From the NCBI GenBank assembly GCA_963844655.1, contig CAWJPA010000002.1:620001-684000 (forward strand): a DNA stretch of 64,000 nucleotides, read 5' to 3'. The position numbers and the translations under genes are program-made. Position 1 is the first letter of the stretch. The number at the start of each line of letters is the position of its first letter. Under the pieces are notes generated by a model that saw only the letters and a program-made list of their open reading frames with translations, ran no database searches and was not told the DNA's origin. The DNA comes from JASHPR01 sp963844655 (GTDB taxonomy: Bacteria > Actinomycetota > Actinomycetes > Streptosporangiales > Streptosporangiaceae). This document shows positions 24,590-32,926 of the stretch, one piece after another.

Positions 24590-25705
24590 GTGTCCGCGAC
24601 GTTCATCACAACCTTCTCCCCGCAGGGACCCGGGCCCCGGGTGGCGGTGAAGGACCTGATCGACATGGCGGGGATCCCGACCACCGCCGGCTCCCGGGTC
24701 GTGGCCGAGACCGCGGCCCCGGCCGAGGCCGACGCGGCCTGCCTGGCGGGCCTGCGGGCGGCCGGGGCCCAGATCGTGGGCCGGGCGAACCTGCATGAGC
24801 TCGCCCTCGGGGTGACCGGGATCAACCCGTGGTTCGGCACGCCCGTCAACCCGCTCGATCCCGCACGGGTGCCCGGAGGGTCATCGAGCGGGTCGGCGGT
24901 CGCGGTGGGCAGCGGCGAGGCCACCGTGGCCTACGGCACCGATACCGGCGGGTCGATCCGGATTCCCGCCGCCTGCTGCGGCATCAGCGGGCTCAAGACC
25001 ACCTGGGACCGCATCCCGCTGACCGGGGTCCGGCCGCTGGCACCGAGCCTGGACACCGTGGGCCCGATGGCCGCCGACGTGGCCGGGCTGATCCTCGGCA
25101 TGCAGCTGCTTGAGCCCGGGTTCGCGGTCGCGCCGGCCGACGGCCCGCCGCGGGTGGGCCGGGTGCGGGTCCCGGCCGCGCAGGAGATCGACGACGCCGT
25201 GACCCGGGTGCTGAACGAGGTCTCCTGGGAGGTCACCGACGTGGACCCGGCGGACTGGCTCACCGCCACGAAGTGGACGCTGCCGCCGCTGGTGGCCGAG
25301 GCCTACCGGTCGAACCAGGACATCGTCGACCGTCATGCGGACCGGCTCACGCCGGGCGTGGCCCAGCGCATGGAGGCGGGCCGCCAGGTCACGCCGGCGG
25401 AGGCGGCCGCGGCGGCCCAAGCCAGGGACCGGTGGCGGGCGCAGCTGACCGCGCTGTTCGGGCGGTTCGACCTGCTGGTCATGCCCACGCTGACCATCCT
25501 GCCGCCGACCCTGGACAACGCGGATGACCTGCTGGAGGGCCGGTGCACGCTGCCGGTCAACCTGGCCGGCGTGCCCGCGCTGGCGCTTCCCGTGCCGGCC
25601 GGAGGCCCGCTGCCGGCCAGCCTCCAGCTCGTGGCCGCCTGGGGCGGCGAGGAGCTCCTGCTCACGGCCGGGTTGGTCCTGGAGGGAGCCGCCGCGGCTC
25701 TGTAG
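24590..25705 (+). CDS. Amidase-signature hydrolase
   Basis: 371 aa, short for the family. The Ser-cisSer-Lys triad is in place: Lys in VAVKDLID, cis-Ser in GGSSSGSAVAV and nucleophile Ser in YGTDTGGSIRIPAACCG. It hydrolyses an amide (or ester) in the cytoplasm. GTG 24590 follows an ideal AGGAGG at 24580-24585. It lies 60 bp after the ligase and 23 bp before the ferritin-DUF362 gene. In context it might release the aryl acid from an amide, or remove an amide at the end of a biosynthetic path; not provable here. Confidence 0.9.
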   Translation: MSATFITTFSPQGPGPRVAVKDLIDMAGIPTTAGSRVVAETAAPAEADAACLAGLRAAGAQIVGRANLHELALGVTGINPWFGTPVNPLDPARVPGGSSSGSAVAVGSGEATVAYGTDTGGSIRIPAACCGISGLKTTWDRIPLTGVRPLAPSLDTVGPMAADVAGLILGMQLLEPGFAVAPADGPPRVGRVRVPAAQEIDDAVTRVLNEVSWEVTDVDPADWLTATKWTLPPLVAEAYRSNQDIVDRHADRLTPGVAQRMEAGRQVTPAEAAAAAQARDRWRAQLTALFGRFDLLVMPTLTILPPTLDNADDLLEGRCTLPVNLAGVPALALPVPAGGPLPASLQLVAAWGGEELLLTAGLVLEGAAAAL

Positions 25706-25728
25706 GGTGCTGCGCACCGGGGGGACAG

Positions 25729-27573
25729 ATGAGCGAGCTCGAGACGATCCTGCTCGAGGACGTGCGGGCGCTCCAGGAACGGTGGCGCATCCAGTTCACG
25801 GGGCGGCCCGATGAGGAGCGACTGCGGCTGCTGCTGCTCGCGCTGGAGCGGGAGCAGATCGTGGCCGTCGCCTACCGCGAGGAGGCGGTGGCCGGGCGGG
25901 TCACCGAGCTGGAGGCCGGCGACGACGTGCGGGCGCTGATCCGCCAGACCCTGATGTGGATCTGGAAGGACGAGCAGCTGCACTCGGAGTTCATCCGCGG
26001 CCTGCTGCTGGACTCTGGCGGGCCGGGGTCGTCGCTGGTGGTCTACGGCCGGCAGATCCAGGGTGCGCTGTCCGGGTGGACCTCGTCGACCGCCACCAAC
26101 CGGGAGACCCGGCTCGCTCCGTTCCGGACCGGGGCGGCCAGCGCCCTGGTCGCGGTGGCGAACGCGCTGCACCGGATGCCGCCGCAGCTGGCCAGGGAGC
26201 TGCGCTACCAGACGTTCCGCCGGTACTGCGCGCTGAACGTGGCGCTGGAAGCCAGTGCCGAGTACGCCTACCGGCGCCTCATCGAGGTGGCGAGCTCGGA
26301 GGAGGAGCGGACCGCGTTCGAGCGGATCCGCAGCGACGAGGAGCGGCACACGGAGGCGTTCCGGCTGCTGACCGGCGTGCTGACCGACGACGACCGGCTG
26401 ATCCCCGGCCTCTCGGCCCGGCGCCTGGCCGAGCGGCTCTCCGCGATCAGCCCCTGGTTCCTGCCGGCGGCACAGCGACCCGTGACGGCCGGTGCCGCTG
26501 GCCGGGGGAGGCGGTCGTTCGGGTCGCGGGCCCCGGTCGTGGTGCGCAGCGGGTGGAGCGACAGGGACAAGGTCGCGACCCTGGAGGAGTGCCTGGACCG
26601 GGCCGGGGTGCGCGAGCTGGCCTCCGGGGTGCGGCTGGCCGCGATCCGGGCCTCGTTCATGCTCGGCTACGACCGGCGCGACCGCTCGAACATCAACGAC
26701 CCGGAGCTCGTCGACGCGCTGGCCAGGTACCTGCGGCGGCACGGCGCGGCCGACGTCGCCGTGCTGGAGTCACCCACGGTCTACGGCAACCTGTTCGCGC
26801 ACCGGTCGGTCGCGGAAGTCGCGTACTACTTCGGGTTCACCTCCCCGGCCTACCGGATCGTCGACATCGGCGAGGACCTGCGGGCCTGCACCTTCGACCG
26901 CGGGTTCGTGCAGAACTCGATCAGCGGCACCTGGCTGGACAGCGACCTGCGGATCGTGCTGCCGAAGCTGCGCACCGACCCGACCGAGTTCGCGCACCTG
27001 AGCCTGTCCACGCTGGAGGGCAGCACCGGCGCCATCGACGAGACCTTCTACGCGGGGCGCCGGGTGGACTTCCGGTCCGCGACCATGATGCTGCTCGACG
27101 TCGCGGCCCCGGACTTCGCGGTGGTCGACGCCTGGGCGCCGGTGGCGGACGGGCCGTTCGGCGTGATGGGCTGCCGCAGGCCCGCGATGGTCCGGCACAT
27201 CTACGCGGGCGCGGACGCCCTGGCCGTGGACGAGGCGGTGCTGGCCGACCTCGGCGTGGCCGATCCCCGGCTGGCCCCGATCGTGGCCCAGGCGTACCAC
27301 TGGTTTGGCCTGGAGCCCGCGCCGGTCACGGTCGACGGGGACCGGCCCCCGCTCGGCAGACAGCTGCGCGGCGCGCACGGCTCCGTAGTGCTTCGCGGGC
27401 TGGGCACGGCCTCCTACCCTATTTACATGTACCTCAGCAACCGCGGAGAACTTTTCGTGCCGGCCATGGACACCGCGGCATTTCCGCCGCTCACACGTCC
27501 CGGGGCCGCCACCCGCTCCGTGCGCTGGCTGAGCCAGCGGGCATTCGGGCTGCGGGCCCCGGCGCAGCGCTGA
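25729..27573 (+). CDS. Diiron ferritin-like domain fused to DUF362
   Basis: 614 aa. Residues 1 to about 220 form a ferritin-like four-helix bundle with candidate diiron ligands E40/E42, E82 and H85 (DEQLH), E174/E178 and E204-H207 (EERH). Residues about 265-560 match DUF362 (SRAPVVVRSGWSDRDKVATLEECL, RASFMLGYDRRDRSNINDPELVDAL, VLPKLRTDPTEFAHLSLS). There is no CxxC ferredoxin motif of the kind some DUF362 proteins carry. The fusion suggests an oxygen-using or iron-handling enzyme, but the reaction is unknown. ATG 25729 follows GGGGGGAC. The stop overlaps the methyltransferase start. Confidence 0.8.
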   Translation: MSELETILLEDVRALQERWRIQFTGRPDEERLRLLLLALEREQIVAVAYREEAVAGRVTELEAGDDVRALIRQTLMWIWKDEQLHSEFIRGLLLDSGGPGSSLVVYGRQIQGALSGWTSSTATNRETRLAPFRTGAASALVAVANALHRMPPQLARELRYQTFRRYCALNVALEASAEYAYRRLIEVASSEEERTAFERIRSDEERHTEAFRLLTGVLTDDDRLIPGLSARRLAERLSAISPWFLPAAQRPVTAGAAGRGRRSFGSRAPVVVRSGWSDRDKVATLEECLDRAGVRELASGVRLAAIRASFMLGYDRRDRSNINDPELVDALARYLRRHGAADVAVLESPTVYGNLFAHRSVAEVAYYFGFTSPAYRIVDIGEDLRACTFDRGFVQNSISGTWLDSDLRIVLPKLRTDPTEFAHLSLSTLEGSTGAIDETFYAGRRVDFRSATMMLLDVAAPDFAVVDAWAPVADGPFGVMGCRRPAMVRHIYAGADALAVDEAVLADLGVADPRLAPIVAQAYHWFGLEPAPVTVDGDRPPLGRQLRGAHGSVVLRGLGTASYPIYMYLSNRGELFVPAMDTAAFPPLTRPGAATRSVRWLSQRAFGLRAPAQR

Positions 27574-28604
27574 TGCGCCTGAGCCGCACCCAGCTGCGCG
27601 GGCTCTTGCAGACCGTCCGCGCAGGTCACACGCGAGCGCGCACGTTGGCGATCAGCGACAGCCGCACCCTGGTCCGGTCGCTGTTCCTGGCCTCGGCGGT
27701 CCGGACCGGGCTGCTCGACTGCCTGCGCGATGGACGCAGCTTCGCGGAGCTCTCGCACCAGACCGGGTGCCAGCGCACCGAGCGCCTGCGGGCCTGGCTC
27801 GACGTGGGGGCCGAGGTCGGCGAGATCAACTGGCGGGCCGGGCGGTACCGGGTGCGCGGCCACCGGGCCCGCGCCATCGCCGCCGGGGACGCGCTGCTGA
27901 GCGCGCACTACCGGTCGATGCTGGACTACCAGACCGGGCCCTACGCCGACCTCGAGGCCCTGCTGCGGTCGGCGCCCGGCGACGGCCGCGCCGACCTGGG
28001 CAGCTACGCCGACGTCATCGCCCAGGTGTCGCTGGCGGCGGCACCGTTCATCGCGTCGTTCCTGACCAGGGTCATCGCAGAAACCCGCCCGGCCCGGATC
28101 CTCGACGTGGGGTGCGGCACTGCGGTCTACAGCAAGATCGCCGCCAGCGCGGACCGGCGGGTCCGGGTCGTCGGCATCGACCTCGCCGAAGGCGTCATCG
28201 AGGCCGCCCGCGCGAATCTCCGGGCCGCTGGCCTGGCCGAGCGGATCCAGCTGCACGCCGGGGACATCCGGCACTGGAGCCCGGGGCCTGGCGTCCGCTA
28301 CGACCTCATCCTGCTGCTGAACAACATTTACTACTTCCCGCGCGGGGAACGGGTCGCGCTCTACCAGCGGCTGCGCGGGCTGCTCAGCGACCGCGGGCAG
28401 CTGGTGGTGGCCTCGCTCACCGCACCAGGCTCCATCGCCGCCGCGCACCTGAACTTCATGCTCACCTGCCAGGCCGGCGCGGCCGCGCTCCCCCGGCCGG
28501 GCGAGCTCGAGGGGGACCTGGCCGCCGCGGGCTTCGGCATCGCCGACACCCAGCAGATCGTGCCCGGCGAGCCGTTCCAGGCCGTCCGGGCGGCCAGGTC
28601 CTGA
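27573..28604 (+). CDS. Class I SAM-dependent methyltransferase
   Basis: 343 aa. An N-terminal helical/winged dimerisation-like region (about 1-140; VRSLFLASAVRTGLLDCLRDGRSFAELSHQTG) precedes the Rossmann core, with SAM motif ILDVGCGTAVYSKIA near residue 170, an acidic VVGIDLAEGVIEAAR and post-motif DLILLLNNIYYFP. This resembles O-methyltransferases of secondary metabolism. ATG 27573 shares a base with the preceding stop. It is the last gene of the 21.8-28.6 kb operon, so it likely modifies the same small molecule. Confidence 0.88.
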   Translation: MRLSRTQLRGLLQTVRAGHTRARTLAISDSRTLVRSLFLASAVRTGLLDCLRDGRSFAELSHQTGCQRTERLRAWLDVGAEVGEINWRAGRYRVRGHRARAIAAGDALLSAHYRSMLDYQTGPYADLEALLRSAPGDGRADLGSYADVIAQVSLAAAPFIASFLTRVIAETRPARILDVGCGTAVYSKIAASADRRVRVVGIDLAEGVIEAARANLRAAGLAERIQLHAGDIRHWSPGPGVRYDLILLLNNIYYFPRGERVALYQRLRGLLSDRGQLVVASLTAPGSIAAAHLNFMLTCQAGAAALPRPGELEGDLAAAGFGIADTQQIVPGEPFQAVRAARS

Positions 28605-28637
28605 CGCCCACGGGCGGCCACAGGAGAGAATTGTGCG

Positions 28638-30551
28638 GTGACTGAGCCCGATTCCCCGGCCTCGCCGTTCTCGCTGCGCACCGCGTGGGCGCGGCACGAG
28701 ACGCCGCTGCGCCAGTTCCTGCGGACCGAGACCGGCAGCGCGGCGGTGCTGCTGGCCGCGACGCTGGCCGCGCTGGCCTGGGCGAACATCGACGGGTCCG
28801 GGTACGCGGCGTTCTGGGAAACCGAGCTGTCGATCCGGGTGGGCAGCACGGGTCTGGCGGCTGACCTGCAGGAATGGGTGAACTCCGGGCTCATGACGTT
28901 CTTCTTCCTGGTCGCCGGCCTGGAGGCGCGCCGCGAATTCGACATGGGCGAGCTGCGTGAGCGCCGGCGGCTGACGCTGCCGCTGCTGGTCGGGCTGGGC
29001 GGGATGGTGGTGCCGATCGGGATCTACCTGGCGGTCAACGCCGGCCAGGCCTCGGCGCACGGCTGGGGCACGGCCATGTCCACCGACACCGCGTTCGCGC
29101 TCGGCATGCTGGCCCTGGTCGGCTCCGGCGTCCCTGACCGGGTGAGCACCTACCTGCTGACGTTCGCGATCGTCGACGACGTGGTCGCGCTCGTGATCAT
29201 CGCGCTGGCCTACAGCGGCCACATCGACCCGGTCGCGCTGGGCGTCGGGCTGGCCATCCTGACCGTGGCCGTGGCCGGGCGGGCCCGCGGCATCCGCTTT
29301 GGCCCGGCATACTTCCTGGTCGGGGTGGCGGCCTGGATCGCGTTCTTCAAGTCCGGCGTGGATCCGCTGGTCGTGGGCCTGGTGATGGGGGTGCTGGCGC
29401 TGGCCTACCCGGCGGCGCGGACCGATCTCGAGCAGGCATCGGAGTCGTTCCGGCTGTTCCGCGAGCAGCCGACCCCGGAGCTGGCCGCCACCGCGCGGGA
29501 GAGCGTGCGCTCGGCGCTTTCGCCGAACGACCGGCTGCAGCAGCTGTTCCACCCCTGGACGAGCTACCTGATCGTGCCGTTGTTCGCCCTGGCCAACGCC
29601 GGGATCCCGATCAGCGGGAGCTTCCTGGCCCAGGCTTTCACCTCGCCGGTCACGCTCGGGATCCTGCTCGGCTACGTCGTGGGGAAGCCGGTCGGCACCG
29701 TGGCCACGGCCTGGCTCATCACCCGGATCAGTCGCGGCCGGATCCAGCCGCCGATCGGCTGGGCGGCGGTCACCGGCGCGGGCACGATCGCGGGCATCGG
29801 GTTCACCGTGTCCCTGCTGATCGCCTCGCTCGCGTTTCACGGCACCGAGCTGGCCGAGGCCAAGGTGGGCGTGCTGTCCGCGGCGATCGTCGCCTCGGCC
29901 ATCACCTGGATCATCTTCAAGGTCACCGCGCGGCTGCCGAAGCGGCTGCGGCTCCGCGCCCTGCTCGGCACCGCCGAGACCATCATCGACCTCGCGGTGC
30001 CGGTCCATCCCGAGCACGATCACGTGCGCGGGCCGGAAGAGGCGCCGGTCACGCTGGTGGAGTACGGCGACTTCGAGTGCCCCTACTGCGGGCTGGCCGA
30101 GCCCGTGGTGCGGGAGCTGCTGGCCGACTACGGCGACGTCCGCTACGTGTGGCGGCACCTGCCGCTCACCGACGTGCACCCGCACGCGCAGCTCGCGGCC
30201 GAGGCCACGGAGGCCGCGGGCCTGCAGGGCAAATTCTGGGAGATGCACGACCTGTTGCTCGGGCACCAGGACGCGCTGACCGCCAAGGACCTGATCCGGT
30301 ACGGGGGCCAGATCGGGCTGGATGCCGAGCGGTTCATGAAGGACCTACGCAAGCACGCCGGGCTGGGCCGGGTGGCCGAGGACCAGGACTCCGCCGACCT
30401 CAGCGGCGTCTCGGGCACCCCCACGTTCTTCATCAACGGCAAGCGGCACTACGGCGCCTACGACATCGAGACGCTCTCGGATGCGGTGCGGGCCGCCCGG
30501 GCCCGCGTCCTGATCAGCACGGCGCCGCAGCCCCGCCGCGCCCGGTCCTGA
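28638..30551 (+). CDS. nhaA: NhaA Na+/H+ antiporter fused to a DsbA/thioredoxin-like domain
   Basis: 637 aa. Residues about 1-430 are an NhaA antiporter with 11-12 helices; AMSTDTAFALG and FAIVDDVVALVII carry the essential Asp residues. Residues about 455-637 are a DsbA/thioredoxin-fold domain with active site CPYC (C481-C484) and a cis-Pro loop in VSGTPTFFING. The fusion is known in actinobacteria but its logic is unclear; perhaps redox control of sodium/proton exchange. The GTG start has a GGAGA ribosome site. It follows the methyltransferase by 33 bp, so it could share that transcript. Confidence 0.93.
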   Translation: MTEPDSPASPFSLRTAWARHETPLRQFLRTETGSAAVLLAATLAALAWANIDGSGYAAFWETELSIRVGSTGLAADLQEWVNSGLMTFFFLVAGLEARREFDMGELRERRRLTLPLLVGLGGMVVPIGIYLAVNAGQASAHGWGTAMSTDTAFALGMLALVGSGVPDRVSTYLLTFAIVDDVVALVIIALAYSGHIDPVALGVGLAILTVAVAGRARGIRFGPAYFLVGVAAWIAFFKSGVDPLVVGLVMGVLALAYPAARTDLEQASESFRLFREQPTPELAATARESVRSALSPNDRLQQLFHPWTSYLIVPLFALANAGIPISGSFLAQAFTSPVTLGILLGYVVGKPVGTVATAWLITRISRGRIQPPIGWAAVTGAGTIAGIGFTVSLLIASLAFHGTELAEAKVGVLSAAIVASAITWIIFKVTARLPKRLRLRALLGTAETIIDLAVPVHPEHDHVRGPEEAPVTLVEYGDFECPYCGLAEPVVRELLADYGDVRYVWRHLPLTDVHPHAQLAAEATEAAGLQGKFWEMHDLLLGHQDALTAKDLIRYGGQIGLDAERFMKDLRKHAGLGRVAEDQDSADLSGVSGTPTFFINGKRHYGAYDIETLSDAVRAARARVLISTAPQPRRARS

Positions 30552-30620
30552 CCCAAGTGCCAGCCGCTAACCGTCAGGCCCGCGCGAGGTTAGATGGCAG
30601 GGAAGGGGCAGGGAGGGTTC

Positions 30621-30956
30621 ATGGCCATCATCGAGACCGTCCGGGCATCGGTCGAGGCGTACGTGGATCAGGACCGGGACGCGGCCGGCAGGCTCCTGGC
30701 CGACGACTACGTGTTCACCAGCCCGCAGGACGACCACATCGGCAAGGCGGAGTTCCTCGAGCGCTGCTTCCCGACCGCGGACCGCTTCATGTCCATGACG
30801 ATCCTGGAGCTGGCCGGCGCGGGCGACGAGGGAGTCTTCCTGCTGTACGAGTACGAGCTGACCACCGGGCAGCGGTTCCGCAACGCCGAGTACAGCACCG
30901 TGCGGAACGGCCAGATCACCGAGACCCAGGTCTTCTTCGGCGGCCGGGCGCGCTAG
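30621..30956 (+). CDS. SnoaL/NTF2-like protein
   Basis: 111 aa with the small alpha+beta NTF2 cone fold. An N-terminal helix (IIETVRASVEAYVDQDRDAAGRLLADDYVFTSPQDDHIG), a second helix (KAEFLERCFPTADRF) and a four-strand sheet ending GQITETQVFFGG are visible. Such proteins may be isomerases, dehydratases or ligand binders; no catalytic assignment is possible. ATG 30621 has a GGGAGG site; an in-frame ATG 27 bases earlier has none. Cytoplasmic and apparently monocistronic. Confidence 0.85.
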   Translation: MAIIETVRASVEAYVDQDRDAAGRLLADDYVFTSPQDDHIGKAEFLERCFPTADRFMSMTILELAGAGDEGVFLLYEYELTTGQRFRNAEYSTVRNGQITETQVFFGGRAR

Positions 30957-30972
30957 GGCCAACCCGCCAACC

Positions 30973-30994
30973 CCGCCGGCCGGGCCGCCGGCGG
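30973..30994 (+). terminator. Terminator-like hairpin after the SnoaL gene
   Basis: Perfect 8-bp stem CCGCCGGC/GCCGGCGG around a 6-nt loop, 17 bases after the stop codon. There is no U tract. The same stem sequence recurs at 33952-33971. Confidence 0.4.
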
Positions 30995-31014
30995 CGCGCA
31001 CTAAGTTGGCGGGC

Positions 31015-31401
31015 ATGGCCCACTACAGCAGGCTGTACACGGTCGTGATTGACGTCCCGGCCGACGACCACGAACGCGAGCTGGCGTTCTGGCGGGCCGC
31101 GATCGGCGAGCCGCTCGTCCAGTACGAGCGGTTCCCCGAGTACCACGGCGGCGAACTGCTGCACGGCCAGGAGTTCAGGCTGCTCATCCAGCGCCTCGGT
31201 CACGGACCGGGCCGGGTGCACCTGGACATCCACACCGACGACCTGGACGCCGAGGTGGCCCGGCTGGAGGGGCTCGGCGCCGAGCGGGTGCAGCAGATGC
31301 ACGCGTGGTGGATTCTGCGCGACCCAGCCGGGATGGTGTTCTGCGTGGTGCCGGATCCCGCGGGCACGCTCAACGACGGCAACGCGCAGCGCTGGGACTG
31401 A
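31015..31401 (+). CDS. VOC-superfamily (glyoxalase-like) protein
   Basis: 128 aa, two beta-alpha-beta-beta-beta modules. LYTVVIDVPADDHERELAFWRAAIG opens module one, and RVHLDIHTDDLDAEVARLEGLGA with WILRDPAGMVFCVVP closes module two. The metal ligand set is partly atypical: His in HLDIH is present, but the usual C-terminal Glu position reads Cys-Val-Val. It may therefore bind a ligand without the standard metal chemistry, as antibiotic-binding VOC proteins do. ATG 31015 is preferred over TTG 31006. Substrate unknown. Confidence 0.85.
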   Translation: MAHYSRLYTVVIDVPADDHERELAFWRAAIGEPLVQYERFPEYHGGELLHGQEFRLLIQRLGHGPGRVHLDIHTDDLDAEVARLEGLGAERVQQMHAWWILRDPAGMVFCVVPDPAGTLNDGNAQRWD

Positions 31402-31410
31402 GCCAGGCGC

Positions 31411-32334
31411 TCAGTCTCCCGCCAGCTGCGGCATGACCTCGGCGGCCAGCCGCTCCATCTGCTCGGCCTCGTCGAACAGCGGGTTGAGCAGGATCATCCC
31501 GGCGCCCGCGGCCGCGACATCGCGCAGCCCGGCCACGCAGGCCGCGGGCGGCCCGTACACGGCTACCGGCGTCATGTCCCTGAGGCCGAAATGCCCGTAC
31601 AGACGGCCGAGCGCCTCGCCCATACGCTCCCGGCCCCGCCCGGCGTCGTCGTCGACCGCGAGGTAGACGCGCTTGGCGATCGGGAACCCGGCCGGGTCCG
31701 CGCCCCGCTGGGCCAGTTCGTCCCGCACGATCCCCACCTGCTCGGCGAACCGCTCCGTGGTGGTCGAGCCGGCCCCGAAGAAGCCGTCGCCGAGCCGGAC
31801 CGCGCGCCGCAGCGCGGGCGGCTGGTTAGCGCCGAACCAGACCGGCGGGGCCGGCTTCTGGAATGGCTTGGGCTCCATGGCCGCGCCGTCGAGCTGCCAG
31901 AACCGTCCCGCGAAGGTGACCTGCGGCTCGGTCCACAGCGCCCGCATCAGGGCCAGCCCTTCCGTGAACCGGGAGACGAAGGTCTCCGGATCGACGCCGA
32001 ACCCGGAGAACATCCGGCGCCCGCCGGTGCCGACCCCCACCTCCAGCCGCCCCCGGCTGAGCTGGTCCAGCGTGCTCAGGCTCTTGGCCAGGTGCACCGG
32101 GCTGTGCAGGGTCGTGATGAACACCGCGCAGCCCAGGCGCAGCCGCTCGGTGCACGCCGCCGCGTACGTGAGGGTCTCGACCGGGCCCAGGTACGGGATC
32201 GTGCCCAGGACCTGCTCCTGCGTCCAGCCGCTGTGGAAGCCGAGCTCCTCGGCCCGGGCCAGGTAGGCGCGCATGGCGGCCGGGTCGAAGCTGCCGTCGG
32301 CCGCGTACTGGGGGATGGAGATCGCGAATCGCAC
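31411..32334 (-). CDS. LLM-class (F420-dependent type) oxidoreductase
   Basis: 307 aa, bacterial luciferase-like TIM barrel. MRFAISIPQYAADGSFDPAAMRAYLARAEELGFHSGW, RLRLGCAVFITTLHSPVHLAKSLSTLDQLSRGRLEVGVGTG and the PPVWFGANQPPALRRAVRLGDGFFG block are characteristic. In actinomycetes this subgroup generally uses coenzyme F420 for hydride transfer; FMN use cannot be excluded. Substrate unknown. It ends ten bases from the convergent VOC gene and diverges from the TmrB-like gene across about 55 bp. Confidence 0.92.
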   Translation of the reverse strand: MRFAISIPQYAADGSFDPAAMRAYLARAEELGFHSGWTQEQVLGTIPYLGPVETLTYAAACTERLRLGCAVFITTLHSPVHLAKSLSTLDQLSRGRLEVGVGTGGRRMFSGFGVDPETFVSRFTEGLALMRALWTEPQVTFAGRFWQLDGAAMEPKPFQKPAPPVWFGANQPPALRRAVRLGDGFFGAGSTTTERFAEQVGIVRDELAQRGADPAGFPIAKRVYLAVDDDAGRGRERMGEALGRLYGHFGLRDMTPVAVYGPPAACVAGLRDVAAAGAGMILLNPLFDEAEQMERLAAEVMPQLAGD

Positions 32335-32388
32335 CCGTCGAGCCTATCGGCGGCCGCGGTCCGCGGCCTGCGCCCGTACCATGAGCCG

Positions 32389-32916
32389 GTGATCGTCTGG
32401 CTGAACGGCACCTTCGGCGCGGGCAAGACCACGACCGCCAGGCAGCTGCTGCCGCTGATCCCCGGTGCCCGGCTGTTCGACCCCGAGCTCGTGGGCTACA
32501 TGCTGCAGCCCTGCCTCGACGACCACCCGGTCTCCGACTTCCAGCACTGGCCGCCCTGGCGCCGCCTGGTCGTCGCCACCGCGGCCGAGCTGGCCAGCTT
32601 CACCGGGCAGCACCTCATCGCCCCGCAGACGGTGCTGTGCCGGGACTACCTGGAGCAGATCGTGTCCGGGCTGCGGGCCGCCGGCCAGCCGGTCGTCCAC
32701 GTGGTGCTCGACGCGGACGAGGCCGTCCTCCGCGGCCGGATCGAGGGCAGCGACGAGGCCAGGCAGTGGCGGCTCGACCACCTGGCCGCCTACCGGGCCG
32801 CGCGGGCCTGGATGACCGCGGCCGCGGACCTGGTCGTGGATACGGCCCGGCTGACGCCCGCCCAGGCCGCCGCGCAGATCGCCGGCGCGCTGCCCGGCCT
32901 GACCGCGGCCGGCTAG
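32389..32916 (+). CDS. TmrB-like P-loop kinase/ATPase
   Basis: 175 aa. Walker A NGTFGAGKTTTARQL lies at the very N-terminus. The following LIPGARLFDPELVGYML, SDFQHWPPWRRLVV and the late VVHVVLDADEAVLRGRIE correspond to Bacillus TmrB, an ATP-binding tunicamycin-resistance protein, and to related antibiotic-modifying kinases. It may confer resistance or detoxify, but no substrate is evident. The GTG start at 32389 places the P-loop where TmrB has it. It converges on the GNAT gene, whose stop is ten bases away. Confidence 0.8.
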   Translation: MIVWLNGTFGAGKTTTARQLLPLIPGARLFDPELVGYMLQPCLDDHPVSDFQHWPPWRRLVVATAAELASFTGQHLIAPQTVLCRDYLEQIVSGLRAAGQPVVHVVLDADEAVLRGRIEGSDEARQWRLDHLAAYRAARAWMTAAADLVVDTARLTPAQAAAQIAGALPGLTAAG

Positions 32917-32926
32917 CCAGCCGACT

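Noticed and set aside
25956..28604. Very long open frame on the plus strand extending 1.6 kb upstream of the methyltransferase
   Set aside because: The upstream part is an Arg/Gly/Pro-rich shadow of the ferritin-DUF362 gene; the real start is the ATG overlapping that gene's stop.
27423..30266. 947-codon open frame on the minus strand opposite the methyltransferase and NhaA genes
   Set aside because: Composition is typical of GC-rich antisense shadows, no domain is recognised, and the plus-strand genes are certain.
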